DNA of 64,000 nt from an uncultured Ruminococcus sp. (lineage in GTDB: Bacteria; Bacillota; Clostridia; Oscillospirales; Ruminococcaceae), in contig UPZA01000007.1 of assembly GCA_900538575.1 (NCBI GenBank), forward strand, positions 1 to 64,000, given 5' to 3'. The notes beneath the pieces were generated by a model. That model saw only the letters and a program-made list of their open reading frames with translations. It was not told where the DNA came from and made no database searches. The number at the start of each line of letters is the position of its first letter. The stretch's first letter is position 1. A program made the position numbers and the translations under genes. Shown here one piece after another: positions 8,555 to 17,385 of the stretch.

Positions 8555-8929
8555 ATGCTGGAAATACATGAAAAGAAAAACTTTGAAGGATACGAGGATA
8601 TAATAAACAAAATCGGACGCGAAGAGCTTCGTATCATAGAATCATTCAGCAATGGAATGGTCGACGGCTATGGAATATACGCCGTTTATCCGGAACAAAT
8701 TACAATTTACGATTTTGACGGAAACGATTTTGATATAATTGACGGTATAATCCGGACTATATTATTCAAAGGGCAGTTTAAGGGCATTAATTCCTGCGAA
8801 TTCAAGCTCGTTGATAATGATAAAAATAAAATTGCCGCTGATTTGAATTTTATTGAAAACCGGGGCGGCTATATACGGAATATAGATGAATTCATGAATA
8901 ATTGTAAAAAATGTAAAGAATTGCGATAA
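8555..8929 (+). CDS. Hypothetical protein (124 aa)
   Basis: I do not recognise this protein. The ATG lies one base after the rluB stop, so it is co-translated with that operon. The product is soluble, with alternating beta-like hydrophobic stretches (GYGIYAVYPEQITIYDF, IIRTILFKGQF). A Cys/Lys-rich tail (CKKCKE) ends the protein. Codon use matches the neighbours and no membrane segment is visible. Confidence 0.7.
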   Translation: MLEIHEKKNFEGYEDIINKIGREELRIIESFSNGMVDGYGIYAVYPEQITIYDFDGNDFDIIDGIIRTILFKGQFKGINSCEFKLVDNDKNKIAADLNFIENRGGYIRNIDEFMNNCKKCKELR

Positions 8930-8933
8930 ACAC

Positions 8934-8962
8934 TTGCGCTAATTAAGAAAATATTGTATAAT
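8934..8962 (+). promoter_or_regulatory. Promoter of the carboxyltransferase operon
   Basis: TTGCGC (8934-8939), 17-bp spacer, TATAAT (8957-8962), followed by a leader of about 130 nt before the ATG at 9097. Confidence 0.65.
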
Positions 8963-9026
8963 AATAAGGTATATTGATTAGGCGTATTGACATTGCGGCT
9001 GTAAATTGTAGCATTAAACAAAATAC

Positions 9027-9072
9027 TGAGCCAAAATGTTGATTTTGCTTGTCTAAATGACAAATGGGCTCA
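9027..9072 (+). promoter_or_regulatory. Three-way-junction-like leader RNA
   Basis: TGAGCC (9027-9032) can pair with GGCTCA (9067-9072), enclosing two small hairpins: AAAAT/ATTTT (9033-9046, loop GTTG) and TTGTC/GACAA (9049-9063, loop TAAAT). The fold ends 9 nt before the AGGAAGG ribosome site. I do not recognise a riboswitch class, and the fold could be fortuitous. Confidence 0.3.
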
Positions 9073-9096
9073 ATCCCATGAGGAAGGAACGATAAT

Positions 9097-10437
9097 ATGC
9101 AGATTGAGAATGATACAAATATTCAGGCAAAGGAAAGATTATCCCTCCTGTTCGACGACGGTATTTACAGTGAAATCAATTCATTGACAAAGGAAAAGAA
9201 CGCTGCTGCCGGAGTCGTTACTGCCTACGGCTATGTAAACGGAAACGCTGTTTACGCATTTTCACAGGATAAATCGGTAAACAACGGTGCAGTCGGACTT
9301 GCTCAGGCTGAAAAAATCACCAAGCTATACGAGCTTGCCGCTAAAACCGGTACGCCGATAATAGGAATACACGATTCAAACGGCGCCTATGTAGACGGAT
9401 CTGCCGAATCATTGGCGGCATACGGTAAAATGCTTAACGCCGCTTCTGTAATATCAGGAGTTGTTCCGCAAATATCTGTTATCGCTGGAACATGCGCCGG
9501 CAGCGCGGCTATGATCGCATGCTCTGCTGATTTCGTTATAATAACCAAAGAAAGCGAACTGTTTATGGCGCCTAATTCCGGCGAAGGTTCATCTGAAGCG
9601 GCGGCAAAATCAGGTATCGCTTCCGCAGTATGCGAGGACGACAGCGCTGCCATCGACAAGGCGCGCGAATTAATCAATCTTCTTCCGGTTAACAATCTTT
9701 CACCGGTTCCTGTTTTTGAATTTTCAGAAAGCGGTCTTATAGCCGGAAACACACTTGAATCCATCATTTCCGCAATATCTGACGCCGACAGCGTAATCGA
9801 GCTTGGCGCCGATTACGGTACCGCGGCATACACTGCGCTTTCAACAATCGGCGGCGCAACTGCCGGTATTGCAGCTACAAATAAAACGTCTGATAAATTG
9901 ACTTCCGACGACTGTATGAAGCTTTCGCGTTTTATCCGCACATGCGACGCTTTCTCAATACCGGTTGTGACAATAGTAGATACGGAAGGCCTTGCAGACA
10001 GCGCGGCTGCCGACGGTATCAAAGCCGTTACAACTCTGTCAAACAGCTATGCTGAAGCTACAACGGCAAAAATTGCAATTATAACAGGTAAAGCGATCGG
10101 TCCGGTATTTATAGCTCTTGCCGGAAACAGCTCAAATTCAGATTTTACTTATGCATGGGACAATGCTGTAATCGCTCCTTTCTCCCCTCTGACAGCCGTT
10201 GAATTTATCTGGCATGATAAGCTTTCTGACGCTGACGACCTGACAAAAAGGCGCAACGAGCTTGCTTCAGAATATGAAAAAACTATTGCTTCAGCTGTAT
10301 CGGCTGCTGAAAACGGTTATATAGATGAAATTATAGATCCTGTTCAGACAAGAACCGTTTTAACCTCCGCTCTTGATATACTTTCCGGCAAACGAAGCCA
10401 GAAGCTTCCTAAGAAGCATAACAATATTCTTTTTTAA
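9097..10437 (+). CDS. mmdA: Carboxyltransferase subunit (MmdA/PccB/12S type)
   Basis: The 446-residue protein has the crotonase-like carboxyltransferase fold of acyl-CoA-binding subunits. An N-terminal segment KERLSLLFDDG is followed by PIIGIHDSNGAYVDG and VIAGTCAGSAAMIACSADF, where Gly-rich loops form the CoA/biotin site. The second half carries IVDTEGLADSAAADGI and ALAGNSSNSDFTYAWDNAVI. It is about 60-70 residues shorter than usual 510-525-residue subunits. With the biotin carrier and the OadA/5S-like protein downstream it should move carboxyl groups between an acyl-CoA and a keto acid through biotin. The acyl-CoA, probably methylmalonyl-CoA, is inferred. Confidence 0.8.
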   Translation: MQIENDTNIQAKERLSLLFDDGIYSEINSLTKEKNAAAGVVTAYGYVNGNAVYAFSQDKSVNNGAVGLAQAEKITKLYELAAKTGTPIIGIHDSNGAYVDGSAESLAAYGKMLNAASVISGVVPQISVIAGTCAGSAAMIACSADFVIITKESELFMAPNSGEGSSEAAAKSGIASAVCEDDSAAIDKARELINLLPVNNLSPVPVFEFSESGLIAGNTLESIISAISDADSVIELGADYGTAAYTALSTIGGATAGIAATNKTSDKLTSDDCMKLSRFIRTCDAFSIPVVTIVDTEGLADSAAADGIKAVTTLSNSYAEATTAKIAIITGKAIGPVFIALAGNSSNSDFTYAWDNAVIAPFSPLTAVEFIWHDKLSDADDLTKRRNELASEYEKTIASAVSAAENGYIDEIIDPVQTRTVLTSALDILSGKRSQKLPKKHNNILF

Positions 10438-10459
10438 TTAAATAAAGGTGGTAATAATT

Positions 10460-10816
10460 ATGAAGAGATTTAATATTACAGTTAACGGCAAAGCTTATGA
10501 TGTAGCTGTTGAAGAGGTTGACGCAACATCCCAGGCAGCAGTTTCCGCGCCGGCAGCGCCGGCTCCTACGCCTGCACCAGCCCCAGCTCCTTCTGCCGGC
10601 GAGGGTGAAAAGGTTACGGCTCCGATGCCGGGTACAATACTCGACGTTAAGGTAGCTGTGGGAGATTCCGTTTCCAAGGGACAGGTTATCATGATCCTTG
10701 AAGCTATGAAAATGGAAAATGATATTGTTGCTTCATGCGACGGCAAGATTACGAGCGTATTGGCCAACAAGGGCGATAATGTAAACTCCGGCGACGCTCT
10801 CGCAACAATCGGCTGA
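10460..10816 (+). CDS. Biotin carboxyl carrier protein
   Basis: The 118-residue protein has a short N-terminal domain, a flexible Ala/Pro linker (residues 30-45, APAPTPAPAPAPS) and a C-terminal biotinyl domain with EAMKMEN; Lys84 is the biotinylated residue. The start is ATG 10460. A GTG at 10448 lies within the AAAGGTGG ribosome site and is rejected. It is the swinging arm between the carboxyltransferase subunits on either side, equivalent to MmdC or the 1.3S subunit. Confidence 0.92.
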   Translation: MKRFNITVNGKAYDVAVEEVDATSQAAVSAPAAPAPTPAPAPAPSAGEGEKVTAPMPGTILDVKVAVGDSVSKGQVIMILEAMKMENDIVASCDGKITSVLANKGDNVNSGDALATIG

Positions 10817-10841
10817 AACCTAATTTTACAGAAAGGAAATT

Positions 10842-10863
10842 CCGTATTGTAAATACGGAATCA
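10842..10863 (+). promoter_or_regulatory. Intercistronic hairpin before the OadA-type gene
   Basis: ATTCCGTATT and AATACGGAAT form a tight 10-bp stem between the carrier gene and the ATG at 10875. There is no T run after it, so it is more likely an RNA processing or stability element than a terminator. Confidence 0.4.
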
Positions 10864-10874
10864 GGGATAGAGAA

Positions 10875-12272
10875 ATGGCAAAAGTAAAAATCACTGAAAC
10901 CGTACTGCGCGACGCTCATCAATCGCTTATAGCAACCCGTATGACTATGGACGAAATGCTGCCCGTACTTCCGCTTATGGATAAGGTTGGATATCACTCA
11001 GTTGAATGCTGGGGCGGCGCTACATTTGATTCATGTCTCAGATTTTTAAACGAAGATCCTTGGGAACGTCTTAGAACTCTCAGAAAAGAGCTTCCTAATA
11101 CAAAGCTTCAGATGCTTTTCCGCGGACAGAATATGCTCGGCTATCGTCATTATGCCGACGATGTGGTTGAGTATTTTGTTCAGAAATCAGTTTCTAACGG
11201 AATAGATATTATAAGAATATTTGACGCTCTCAATGATATAAGAAATCTTGAAACAGCAATAAAGGCCGCTAAAAAGGAAGGCGCTCATACACAGGTCGCT
11301 ATATCTTATACGTTGGGCGACGTTTTCACAACAGATTATTATGTTAACTACGCTAAACAAATTGAAAATGCAGGAGCTGATTCAATTTGTATAAAGGATA
11401 TGGCTGCCCTGCTTACTCCATATGAAACGGAAAAGCTTGTTAAAGCGCTTAAAGCAGCGGTTAAAATCCCGATTCAGCTTCACACACACTATACGTCCGG
11501 TCTTGCTTCAATGTGTCTGTTAAAGGGAATTGAGGCCGGAGTAGACGTAATTGATACCGCTATGTCTCCTCTTGCCCTTGGAACGTCTCATGCTCCTACG
11601 GAATCTATGGTTGCCGCATTGCAGGGAACAGAATATGATACGGGGCTTGATTTAGTTCTGCTGACGGAAATTAGAGAGCATTTTATGAAGCTCAGGAAAA
11701 AATATATCGACAGCGGTCTGCTTGATCCCAAAATGCTTGCAGTTGACGCAAACGCTCTTATATATCAGGTTCCCGGCGGTATGCTTTCAAACCTTCTTTC
11801 ACAGCTTAAACAGGCGGGTAAAGAGGATCAGCTTGAAGAGGTTCTTAAAGAAGTTCCCAGAGTTAGAAAGGACGCGGGATATCCGCCTTTGGTTACTCCT
11901 TCATCACAGATTGTCGGTACGCAGGCTGTATTTAACGTAATAATGGGCGAACGCTATAAAATGGTAACAAAAGAATTCAAGGGTATTGTCAGAGGCGAAT
12001 ACGGCAGAACGCCGGTGCCGATTGATCCGGAATTCAGAAAAAGGATTATAGGCGATGAATCCCCTATCGACTGCCGTCCGGCAGATCTGCTTGAACCGGA
12101 GCTTGAAAAGCTAAAAAAAGAATGTGCTGAATGGACTGAACAGGAAGAAGATGTTCTCAGCTACGCACAATTCGGTCAGGTTGCAGTAAAATTCTTTGAA
12201 GACAGAAGAAATAAAAAATACGGTATTGACGGAAAACATTCAGACAAAGAAAAAATGATTCATCCGGTATGA
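10875..12272 (+). CDS. oadA: Keto-acid carboxyltransferase (OadA / transcarboxylase 5S type)
   Basis: The 465-residue DRE-TIM metallolyase opens with ITETVLRDAHQSLIATRM. It has the metal-site HTH in IQLHTHYTSGLASM and the active-site lysine in SICIKDMAALLTP (ICIKDM), followed by a conserved pyruvate-carboxylase-like C-terminal domain (PVPIDPEFRKRI). It carboxylates pyruvate or decarboxylates oxaloacetate on biotin. The length fits a subunit without its own biotin domain, consistent with a separate carrier upstream. No membrane decarboxylase beta subunit lies nearby. Confidence 0.9.
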   Translation: MAKVKITETVLRDAHQSLIATRMTMDEMLPVLPLMDKVGYHSVECWGGATFDSCLRFLNEDPWERLRTLRKELPNTKLQMLFRGQNMLGYRHYADDVVEYFVQKSVSNGIDIIRIFDALNDIRNLETAIKAAKKEGAHTQVAISYTLGDVFTTDYYVNYAKQIENAGADSICIKDMAALLTPYETEKLVKALKAAVKIPIQLHTHYTSGLASMCLLKGIEAGVDVIDTAMSPLALGTSHAPTESMVAALQGTEYDTGLDLVLLTEIREHFMKLRKKYIDSGLLDPKMLAVDANALIYQVPGGMLSNLLSQLKQAGKEDQLEEVLKEVPRVRKDAGYPPLVTPSSQIVGTQAVFNVIMGERYKMVTKEFKGIVRGEYGRTPVPIDPEFRKRIIGDESPIDCRPADLLEPELEKLKKECAEWTEQEEDVLSYAQFGQVAVKFFEDRRNKKYGIDGKHSDKEKMIHPV

Positions 12273-12292
12273 TTTAAGGTAAACTAAACAAT

Positions 12293-12322
12293 AAAAAAGG
12301 CGGACAGGCGTTCGCCTTTTTT
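12293..12322 (+). terminator. Terminator after the carboxyltransferase operon
   Basis: AAAAAAGGCG and CGCCTTTTTT form a stem with a 10-nt loop; the T run is part of the stem, so it can act on both strands. Confidence 0.85.
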
Positions 12323-12345
12323 ATACCATTAAGGGAAGTGATATA

Positions 12346-13293
12346 ATGCCGATAAAAATACCTTATGAGCTTCCAGCATATAATAAGCTTTATAATGAAA
12401 ATATATTTGTAATGTCCAAGGACAGAGCTGAACACCAGGATATTCGTCCGCTTAAAATAATTATTCTTAATATTATGCCTAAGAAGATTGAAACTGAAAC
12501 ACAAATTTTAAGACTTCTTAGCAATACTCCGCTTCAGGTTGATATCGAATTGCTTCATATGATTTCTCACAGGTCAAAAAATACGCCTCAGAATCATCTC
12601 AGCAATTTTTATAAAACGTTTGATGAAGTAAAAAACAATAAATATGACGGAATGATTATAACCGGAGCTCCCGTTGAACAGCTTGAATATGAAGAAGTTG
12701 ATTACTGGGACGAAATATGTAAAATTATGGAATGGAGCAAACGGAACGTCTTTTCTACTCTTCATATTTGCTGGGGGGCACAGGCTGGTCTGTATTATCA
12801 TTTCGGCATACAAAAGCAGTCCTTGCCTGAAAAATTATTCGGAGTATTTCCACACAAAAGAGATTACCCTCATGCTCAGATAATTAAAGGTTTTGACGAT
12901 GTTTTCATGGTACCGCATTCCAGACATACTACCTTTAACCGATCAGATATAGAAAAAATTAAATGCCTTCAGATTATTACATCGTCTGAACAAGCCGGAG
13001 TACATATTGTAGCAAACAAAAATGGTCGTCAGTTTTTTATTACGGGACATTCAGAATATGACAGAAACACCCTGGCGGAAGAATACTTCCGCGATAAAGA
13101 AAAGGGGCTTAATATCCATATTCCGTATAATTACTTTCCTGACGACGATCCTAAAAAAAGACCGATATTCAGTTGGAAAAGTCATGCGAACTTATTATTT
13201 TCAAATTGGGTAAACTATTGCATTTATCAATGCACTCCCTACGACCTAACTGAGCTTGAAGTTCGTAACTGGGAATGGGAGGCCGGAATATAA
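12346..13293 (+). CDS. metA: Homoserine O-acetyltransferase (MetA family)
   Basis: The 315-residue MetA-type acyltransferase activates homoserine for methionine synthesis. The catalytic Cys142 lies in HICWGAQAG, with PHSRHTTF and TGHSEYDRNTL further on. Residue 111 is Glu (TGAPVEQLEYEEV); in this family Glu at this place is associated with acetyl-CoA use, and Gly with succinyl-CoA, so O-acetylhomoserine is the likely product. The length is normal. It is monocistronic after a strong terminator. I saw no SAM riboswitch in the 20-nt gap. Confidence 0.92.
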   Translation: MPIKIPYELPAYNKLYNENIFVMSKDRAEHQDIRPLKIIILNIMPKKIETETQILRLLSNTPLQVDIELLHMISHRSKNTPQNHLSNFYKTFDEVKNNKYDGMIITGAPVEQLEYEEVDYWDEICKIMEWSKRNVFSTLHICWGAQAGLYYHFGIQKQSLPEKLFGVFPHKRDYPHAQIIKGFDDVFMVPHSRHTTFNRSDIEKIKCLQIITSSEQAGVHIVANKNGRQFFITGHSEYDRNTLAEEYFRDKEKGLNIHIPYNYFPDDDPKKRPIFSWKSHANLLFSNWVNYCIYQCTPYDLTELEVRNWEWEAGI

Positions 13294-13386
13294 TAAATAA
13301 AGCTATATTTACTGCATTTAAGAATAACTGATAACAAAACGGTTAACTTAGTTTTTAAAAATTAACATATTGTTCACAATATTCAC

Positions 13387-13415
13387 TTGAATTATTCTAT
13401 TTATTATGATATAAT
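13387..13415 (+). promoter_or_regulatory. Promoter of the cytidylate kinase-like gene
   Basis: TTGAAT (13387-13392), 17-bp spacer, TATAAT (13410-13415). Confidence 0.65.
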
Positions 13416-13496
13416 AAATGTATAAGGTATTTTATACAAAAGCAATCAACAAATATGTTGAAAATTCATTAAAATTAATTATAGGAGCTGATGTAG

Positions 13497-14111
13497 ATGT
13501 CTGATAATATGGTCATAACAATAGAACGCCAATATGCAAGCGGCGGTCTTGAAATTGGTAAAAATCTTTCACAAAAATTGAATATCCCTTTTTATAGCCG
13601 CGAAATCGTTGAAATGGCGGCTGAAAGATGCGATATACCAAAGGAATATCTGGAAAGCACTCAGGAAAACGTTTCACAAAGCTTTTTATACAGACTTTCT
13701 CTTGCCGCAAAAGCAGGTTCAATTGACGTGGATAAAACCGCTTCTAAAGCTGATATTCTTTATAACGAAGTGCATAAGGTAGTTACTGAGCTTGCACAAA
13801 GAGAAAGCTGCATAATTATCGGTCAGTGTGCCGATTATATACTAAGAAAACATCAGCCATGCTTCAGAGTATTCGTACATGCATTAATGGAGGACAGAGT
13901 TAAACGCGCTATTGGAAATTACGGTATAAGCGAGCAATACGCCGATTATATTATCAGAAAAAACGATAAAAGACGCGAAGCTTTTTATAACGCTAACACC
14001 ACTCGTACATGGGGAGTCAAGGAAAATTATCACATATGTCTTAACAGCTCGTTATTTACTGTTGATAACTGCGCCGATATTATTATAGACTCAATGAAAT
14101 ATCTTAAATAA
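13497..14111 (+). CDS. Cytidylate kinase-like family protein
   Basis: The 204-residue protein begins VITIERQYASGGLEIGKNLS, the nucleotide-binding loop of the cytidylate kinase-like family common in Clostridia. IPFYSREIVEMAAE follows, with CIIIGQCADYIL in the centre and a lid region with RVKRAIGNYG. It probably phosphorylates a nucleotide or related small molecule. Substrate specificity is not known for this subfamily, which is separate from the housekeeping Cmk. It stands alone between its own promoter and terminator. Confidence 0.8.
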   Translation: MSDNMVITIERQYASGGLEIGKNLSQKLNIPFYSREIVEMAAERCDIPKEYLESTQENVSQSFLYRLSLAAKAGSIDVDKTASKADILYNEVHKVVTELAQRESCIIIGQCADYILRKHQPCFRVFVHALMEDRVKRAIGNYGISEQYADYIIRKNDKRREAFYNANTTRTWGVKENYHICLNSSLFTVDNCADIIIDSMKYLK

Positions 14112-14112
14112 G

Positions 14113-14147
14113 AAAATCTCCTTTGCTTTATGGCAAGGGAGATTTTT
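14113..14147 (+). terminator. Bidirectional terminator between convergent genes
   Basis: AAATCTCC..GC and GC..GGAGATTTTT pair as a stem flanked by A and T runs, between two convergent genes. Confidence 0.85.
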
Positions 14148-14156
14148 CAGTAATTA

Positions 14157-15455
14157 TTATTTTTTTATATTTCCTGTTGCGGGATTATCAATAAGCTTTC
14201 CATTTTCAGTAAATCTTGAGCCGTGGCAGGGACAATCCCATGAATGCTCCGCTTTATTCCATTTCAACGCACACCCAAGATGCGGACATCTTTTTAAAGT
14301 CGGTTTGAAAAAATTAACGGTCGTCTCAGCCAGATTAATAAAAAGCTGAGGTTTCATAATGCTTCTCGACGGATCAAATATTCCTGCGTAAGCATTTTCT
14401 ATGCCGGTTATCATATCGCTGATGATCATTGCGCCAGACATAGCTCCGGTCATTCCCCACTTATTAAAACCAGTGATTGTATATAATTCATGAGTACGTT
14501 TTGAATATCTGCCGATATATGGAATACTGTCAAGGCTCATACAGTCCTGAGCAGACCAACTGTACTTTTCAACTGATTTCGGATAATATTTCTGAGCAAA
14601 TTTGCGTAGCTCATTCCAGTTTCCTCCGTCCTTGCCGGTTCTGTGAGAGCCTCCGCCTAAAATCAGATAATCTCCGTAATTTCTGAAGGATAACCCCTTT
14701 TTATCTTCATCAACATACATGCCGTTTAATTCAGCGGCATTTTTTAATGCAATAACATACGACCTATGCTGGTATAATTTCAGAAAATAGCTTCCATGTT
14801 TATTGATAAACGGAAAATGCGAGGCAACTACAATTTTATCAGCAGTTATGTTTCCATAATCATATATTGCCGTACCATTTTGTATTTCCCTAATAAAAGT
14901 ATTTTCATAAATCTTAAGCTTTTCGGTTATCGACGCAATAAACTTAAGAGGATTAAACTGCGCCTGATTTTTAAATCTTACGGCTCCGGCCGTAGAAAAA
15001 GGCAGAGCTAATCTATCCGAATAATCCGCATTTATACCTGATCTATGCAGCGCGTCCAATTCCCTTTCAAGCTTCTCTTTGTCGCCGACCGAATACACAT
15101 AATTATCGGCCGTCTTAAAATCGCAGTCTATACCCTGACACAGCTCACGATACTTATCAATTGCCGTCTGATTTATTTCATAATACATTTTAGTCTTTTC
15201 TTTACCGATATTTTTTATTATATCCTGGTAAATTAAACCATGCTGCGATGTTATTTTAGCCGTTGTATTTTTTGTTGTGCCTGAACAGATTTTGTCTCCC
15301 TCTGCAACAATACAGTCTATTCCCTGCTGTTTAAGCATGTATGCAGTCAATATTCCTGAAATACCGCCTCCGATAATCAATACATCCGTTTTTATATCTC
15401 CGTTTAGCTTTTGAAATTCCGGTAATTTTGTTTCTGCGCTCCATATAGATTCCAT
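14157..15455 (-). CDS. FAD-dependent oxidoreductase with C-terminal Rieske domain
   Basis: The 432-residue protein has an N-terminal DAO-type FAD fold (VLIIGGGISGILTAYML near residues 25-41) and the FAD-binding signature near ITGFNKWGMTGAMSGAM. A C-terminal Rieske [2Fe-2S] module carries the CPH..CPCHGSRF ligand set (two Cys, two His). The family oxidises an unknown amine or acts on unknown substrates; physiological substrates are poorly known. It is monocistronic on the minus strand, with an AGGAGC ribosome site before ATG 15455. Confidence 0.88.
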   Translation of the reverse strand: MESIWSAETKLPEFQKLNGDIKTDVLIIGGGISGILTAYMLKQQGIDCIVAEGDKICSGTTKNTTAKITSQHGLIYQDIIKNIGKEKTKMYYEINQTAIDKYRELCQGIDCDFKTADNYVYSVGDKEKLERELDALHRSGINADYSDRLALPFSTAGAVRFKNQAQFNPLKFIASITEKLKIYENTFIREIQNGTAIYDYGNITADKIVVASHFPFINKHGSYFLKLYQHRSYVIALKNAAELNGMYVDEDKKGLSFRNYGDYLILGGGSHRTGKDGGNWNELRKFAQKYYPKSVEKYSWSAQDCMSLDSIPYIGRYSKRTHELYTITGFNKWGMTGAMSGAMIISDMITGIENAYAGIFDPSRSIMKPQLFINLAETTVNFFKPTLKRCPHLGCALKWNKAEHSWDCPCHGSRFTENGKLIDNPATGNIKK

Positions 15456-15511
15456 TAAGCATGCTCCTTTTTATTTTATTATTAACGAAACTTTATAAAA
15501 TATTTCATACA

Positions 15512-15540
15512 TTGACAATAAAAACACCGCTTGATATAAT
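15512..15540 (+). promoter_or_regulatory. Promoter of the bceRS-type pair
   Basis: TTGACA (15512-15517), 17-bp spacer, TATAAT (15535-15540). It is close to consensus, so the regulator is probably made constitutively. Confidence 0.8.
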
Positions 15541-15592
15541 ATCAATATAATATTTGTTCCAAACAGCGGCTTTTAATAAAACGGGAGGTATT

Positions 15593-16264
15593 ATGTATCG
15601 GATATATATAGTAGAGGATGACGAATCAATCTCGGCTTCAATAAAAAATCATATAGAAAAATGGGGAATAACGGCTAAATGTACAGAAAATTTCAGGCTT
15701 ATAATTCAGGAGTTTCTGGAATTTGAGCCGCACCTTGTGCTTCTCGACATTTCTCTTCCCTTTTACAATGGATTTTATTGGTGCGAGGAAATAAGAAAAT
15801 TATCCACGATACCTGTAGTCTTTATCTCATCGGCATCAGATAATATGAATATAATAATGGCAATGAATATGGGCGGCGACGATTTTATTTCAAAGCCCTT
15901 TGATTTCAGTGTTTTAACCGCAAAGCTTCAGGCAATTCTACGGCGTACCTATGATTTCACAATACAGCTTCCCGAGCTTTCACACAGAAACGCCGTTTTA
16001 AATGTATCCGACGCTTCGCTGACATTTAACGGACAAAAAATAGATCTGACTAAAAACGATTATCGCATACTACAAACTCTAATGGAAAAGAAAGGCAGTC
16101 TGGTCAGTCGTGAAACTCTTATGCAAAAGCTATGGGAAACCGACTGCTTTATAGACGACAATACTTTAACTGTCAATATAGCAAGATTAAGAAAAAAGCT
16201 TGATTCAGCAGGTCTCAGCAATTTTATTACCACAAAAAAAGGTCTTGGCTATATCATAGAATAG
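15593..16264 (+). CDS. BceR-type response regulator
   Basis: The start is ATG 15593 behind GGGAGG; an upstream extension to 15554 is rejected. The 223-residue OmpR-family regulator has a receiver domain with acidic pocket (VEDDES), phospho-acceptor Asp52 in LLDISLPFYNG and the Lys in FISKPFDF. The C-terminal winged helix includes LTKNDYRILQTLMEKKG and VNIARLRKKL. Together with the short kinase and the ABC pair it forms a Bce-type module that senses and resists peptide antibiotics. Confidence 0.9.
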   Translation: MYRIYIVEDDESISASIKNHIEKWGITAKCTENFRLIIQEFLEFEPHLVLLDISLPFYNGFYWCEEIRKLSTIPVVFISSASDNMNIIMAMNMGGDDFISKPFDFSVLTAKLQAILRRTYDFTIQLPELSHRNAVLNVSDASLTFNGQKIDLTKNDYRILQTLMEKKGSLVSRETLMQKLWETDCFIDDNTLTVNIARLRKKLDSAGLSNFITTKKGLGYIIE

Positions 16265-16278
16265 AAGGGAAATTTCCG

Positions 16279-17265
16279 ATGTTTTTTAAATACATTATTT
16301 CTCATGTCAAATTGATTATATTTAACATATGTTTTATCGGTACTTTATTAACAGTATTTATTCTTTACAGACTCCCCGTTACGTCAATCGGATATTCCGC
16401 ATTATTATGCTCATTCATAGCGATAATATTTATTACGGCAGATTTTATTTCGTTTATGAAAAAGCATCGTCAGCTTGAAATATTAAAGGATAATATTTCT
16501 GTTTCAAACGAACATATGCCTCAGCCCTCCAATGTAATCGAAAAAGATTATCAGGAGCTGATAATAGCTCTTACAGAGGATAATAAGAAAATAATTAATG
16601 AAGTAAACTCTAAATATGCTGACATGACTGATTATTATACTTTATGGGTACATCAGATAAAAACTCCTATTTCAGCAATGAGACTGATACTACAAAGCAG
16701 CAATATAACTGATGGCTGCGAGCTTACCGCAGAGCTTCAAAAAATAGAAGGATATGCTCAGATGGTGCTTTCATATCTGAGACTCGAGTCCGATTCCACC
16801 GACTATATAATCAGAAAATATAAGCTTGACAGCATTATAAAACAGGCATTAAGAAAATATTCTTCGCAATTTATCAGAAAAAAGATCAGGCTGAATTATG
16901 AATCAATTAACGTTAAAATACTTACAGATGAAAAATGGCTTCTTTTTGTTATAGAACAAATACTTTCAAATGCTTTAAAATATACAAATACCGGAGGTGA
17001 AATATCTATTTTTCTAAAACCTGGTCAGATTCTGTGTATAAAAGACAATGGTATCGGCATTTCACCTGAAGATCTTCCGAGAATATTTGAAAAGGGATTT
17101 ACAGGTTATAACGGGCGCACCGATAAAAAAGCAAGCGGAATAGGATTATATCTATGCCGCAGAATATGTACGAAGCTCGGTCATCAAATAACCGCCTCCT
17201 CCGAATCAGGTATAGGAACAGAAATAACGCTGGATCTTTCCAGCAACGATATGCTGACAGAATAA
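16279..17265 (+). CDS. BceS-type intramembrane-sensing histidine kinase
   Basis: The 328-residue kinase has two N-terminal membrane helices (about residues 10-30 and 38-58) with almost no extracellular loop, the hallmark of BceS-like kinases that sense through their partner transporter. The phospho-acceptor His125 lies in LWVHQIKTPISAM. The ATP domain has N-box ILSNALKYT, G1 CIKDNGIGIS and G2 KASGIGLYLC. It starts 14 nt after the regulator and should phosphorylate it. Confidence 0.92.
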   Translation: MFFKYIISHVKLIIFNICFIGTLLTVFILYRLPVTSIGYSALLCSFIAIIFITADFISFMKKHRQLEILKDNISVSNEHMPQPSNVIEKDYQELIIALTEDNKKIINEVNSKYADMTDYYTLWVHQIKTPISAMRLILQSSNITDGCELTAELQKIEGYAQMVLSYLRLESDSTDYIIRKYKLDSIIKQALRKYSSQFIRKKIRLNYESINVKILTDEKWLLFVIEQILSNALKYTNTGGEISIFLKPGQILCIKDNGIGISPEDLPRIFEKGFTGYNGRTDKKASGIGLYLCRRICTKLGHQITASSESGIGTEITLDLSSNDMLTE

Positions 17266-17286
17266 ACATTGCTTATCTTGCAAAAC

Positions 17287-17351
17287 TGTAAGCTTACGGC
17301 GATAAAATGTAAGCTAAAGTTAAGGCATGCTGTTTATCGTTATGATATAAT
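17287..17351 (+). promoter_or_regulatory. Regulated promoter of the bceAB-type transporter
   Basis: TGTAAGCT occurs twice, at 17287-17294 and 17308-17315, exactly 21 bp apart (two helical turns). The first copy lies inside the palindrome GTAAGCTTAC. Downstream is an extended -10 (TGATATAAT, 17343-17351) with no good -35. A poor -35 plus in-phase repeats upstream fits a promoter activated by the adjacent BceR-type regulator. Confidence 0.6.
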
Positions 17352-17385
17352 AAGCTTGTAAAATAAAAGCAAGGAGGCATTTAAA

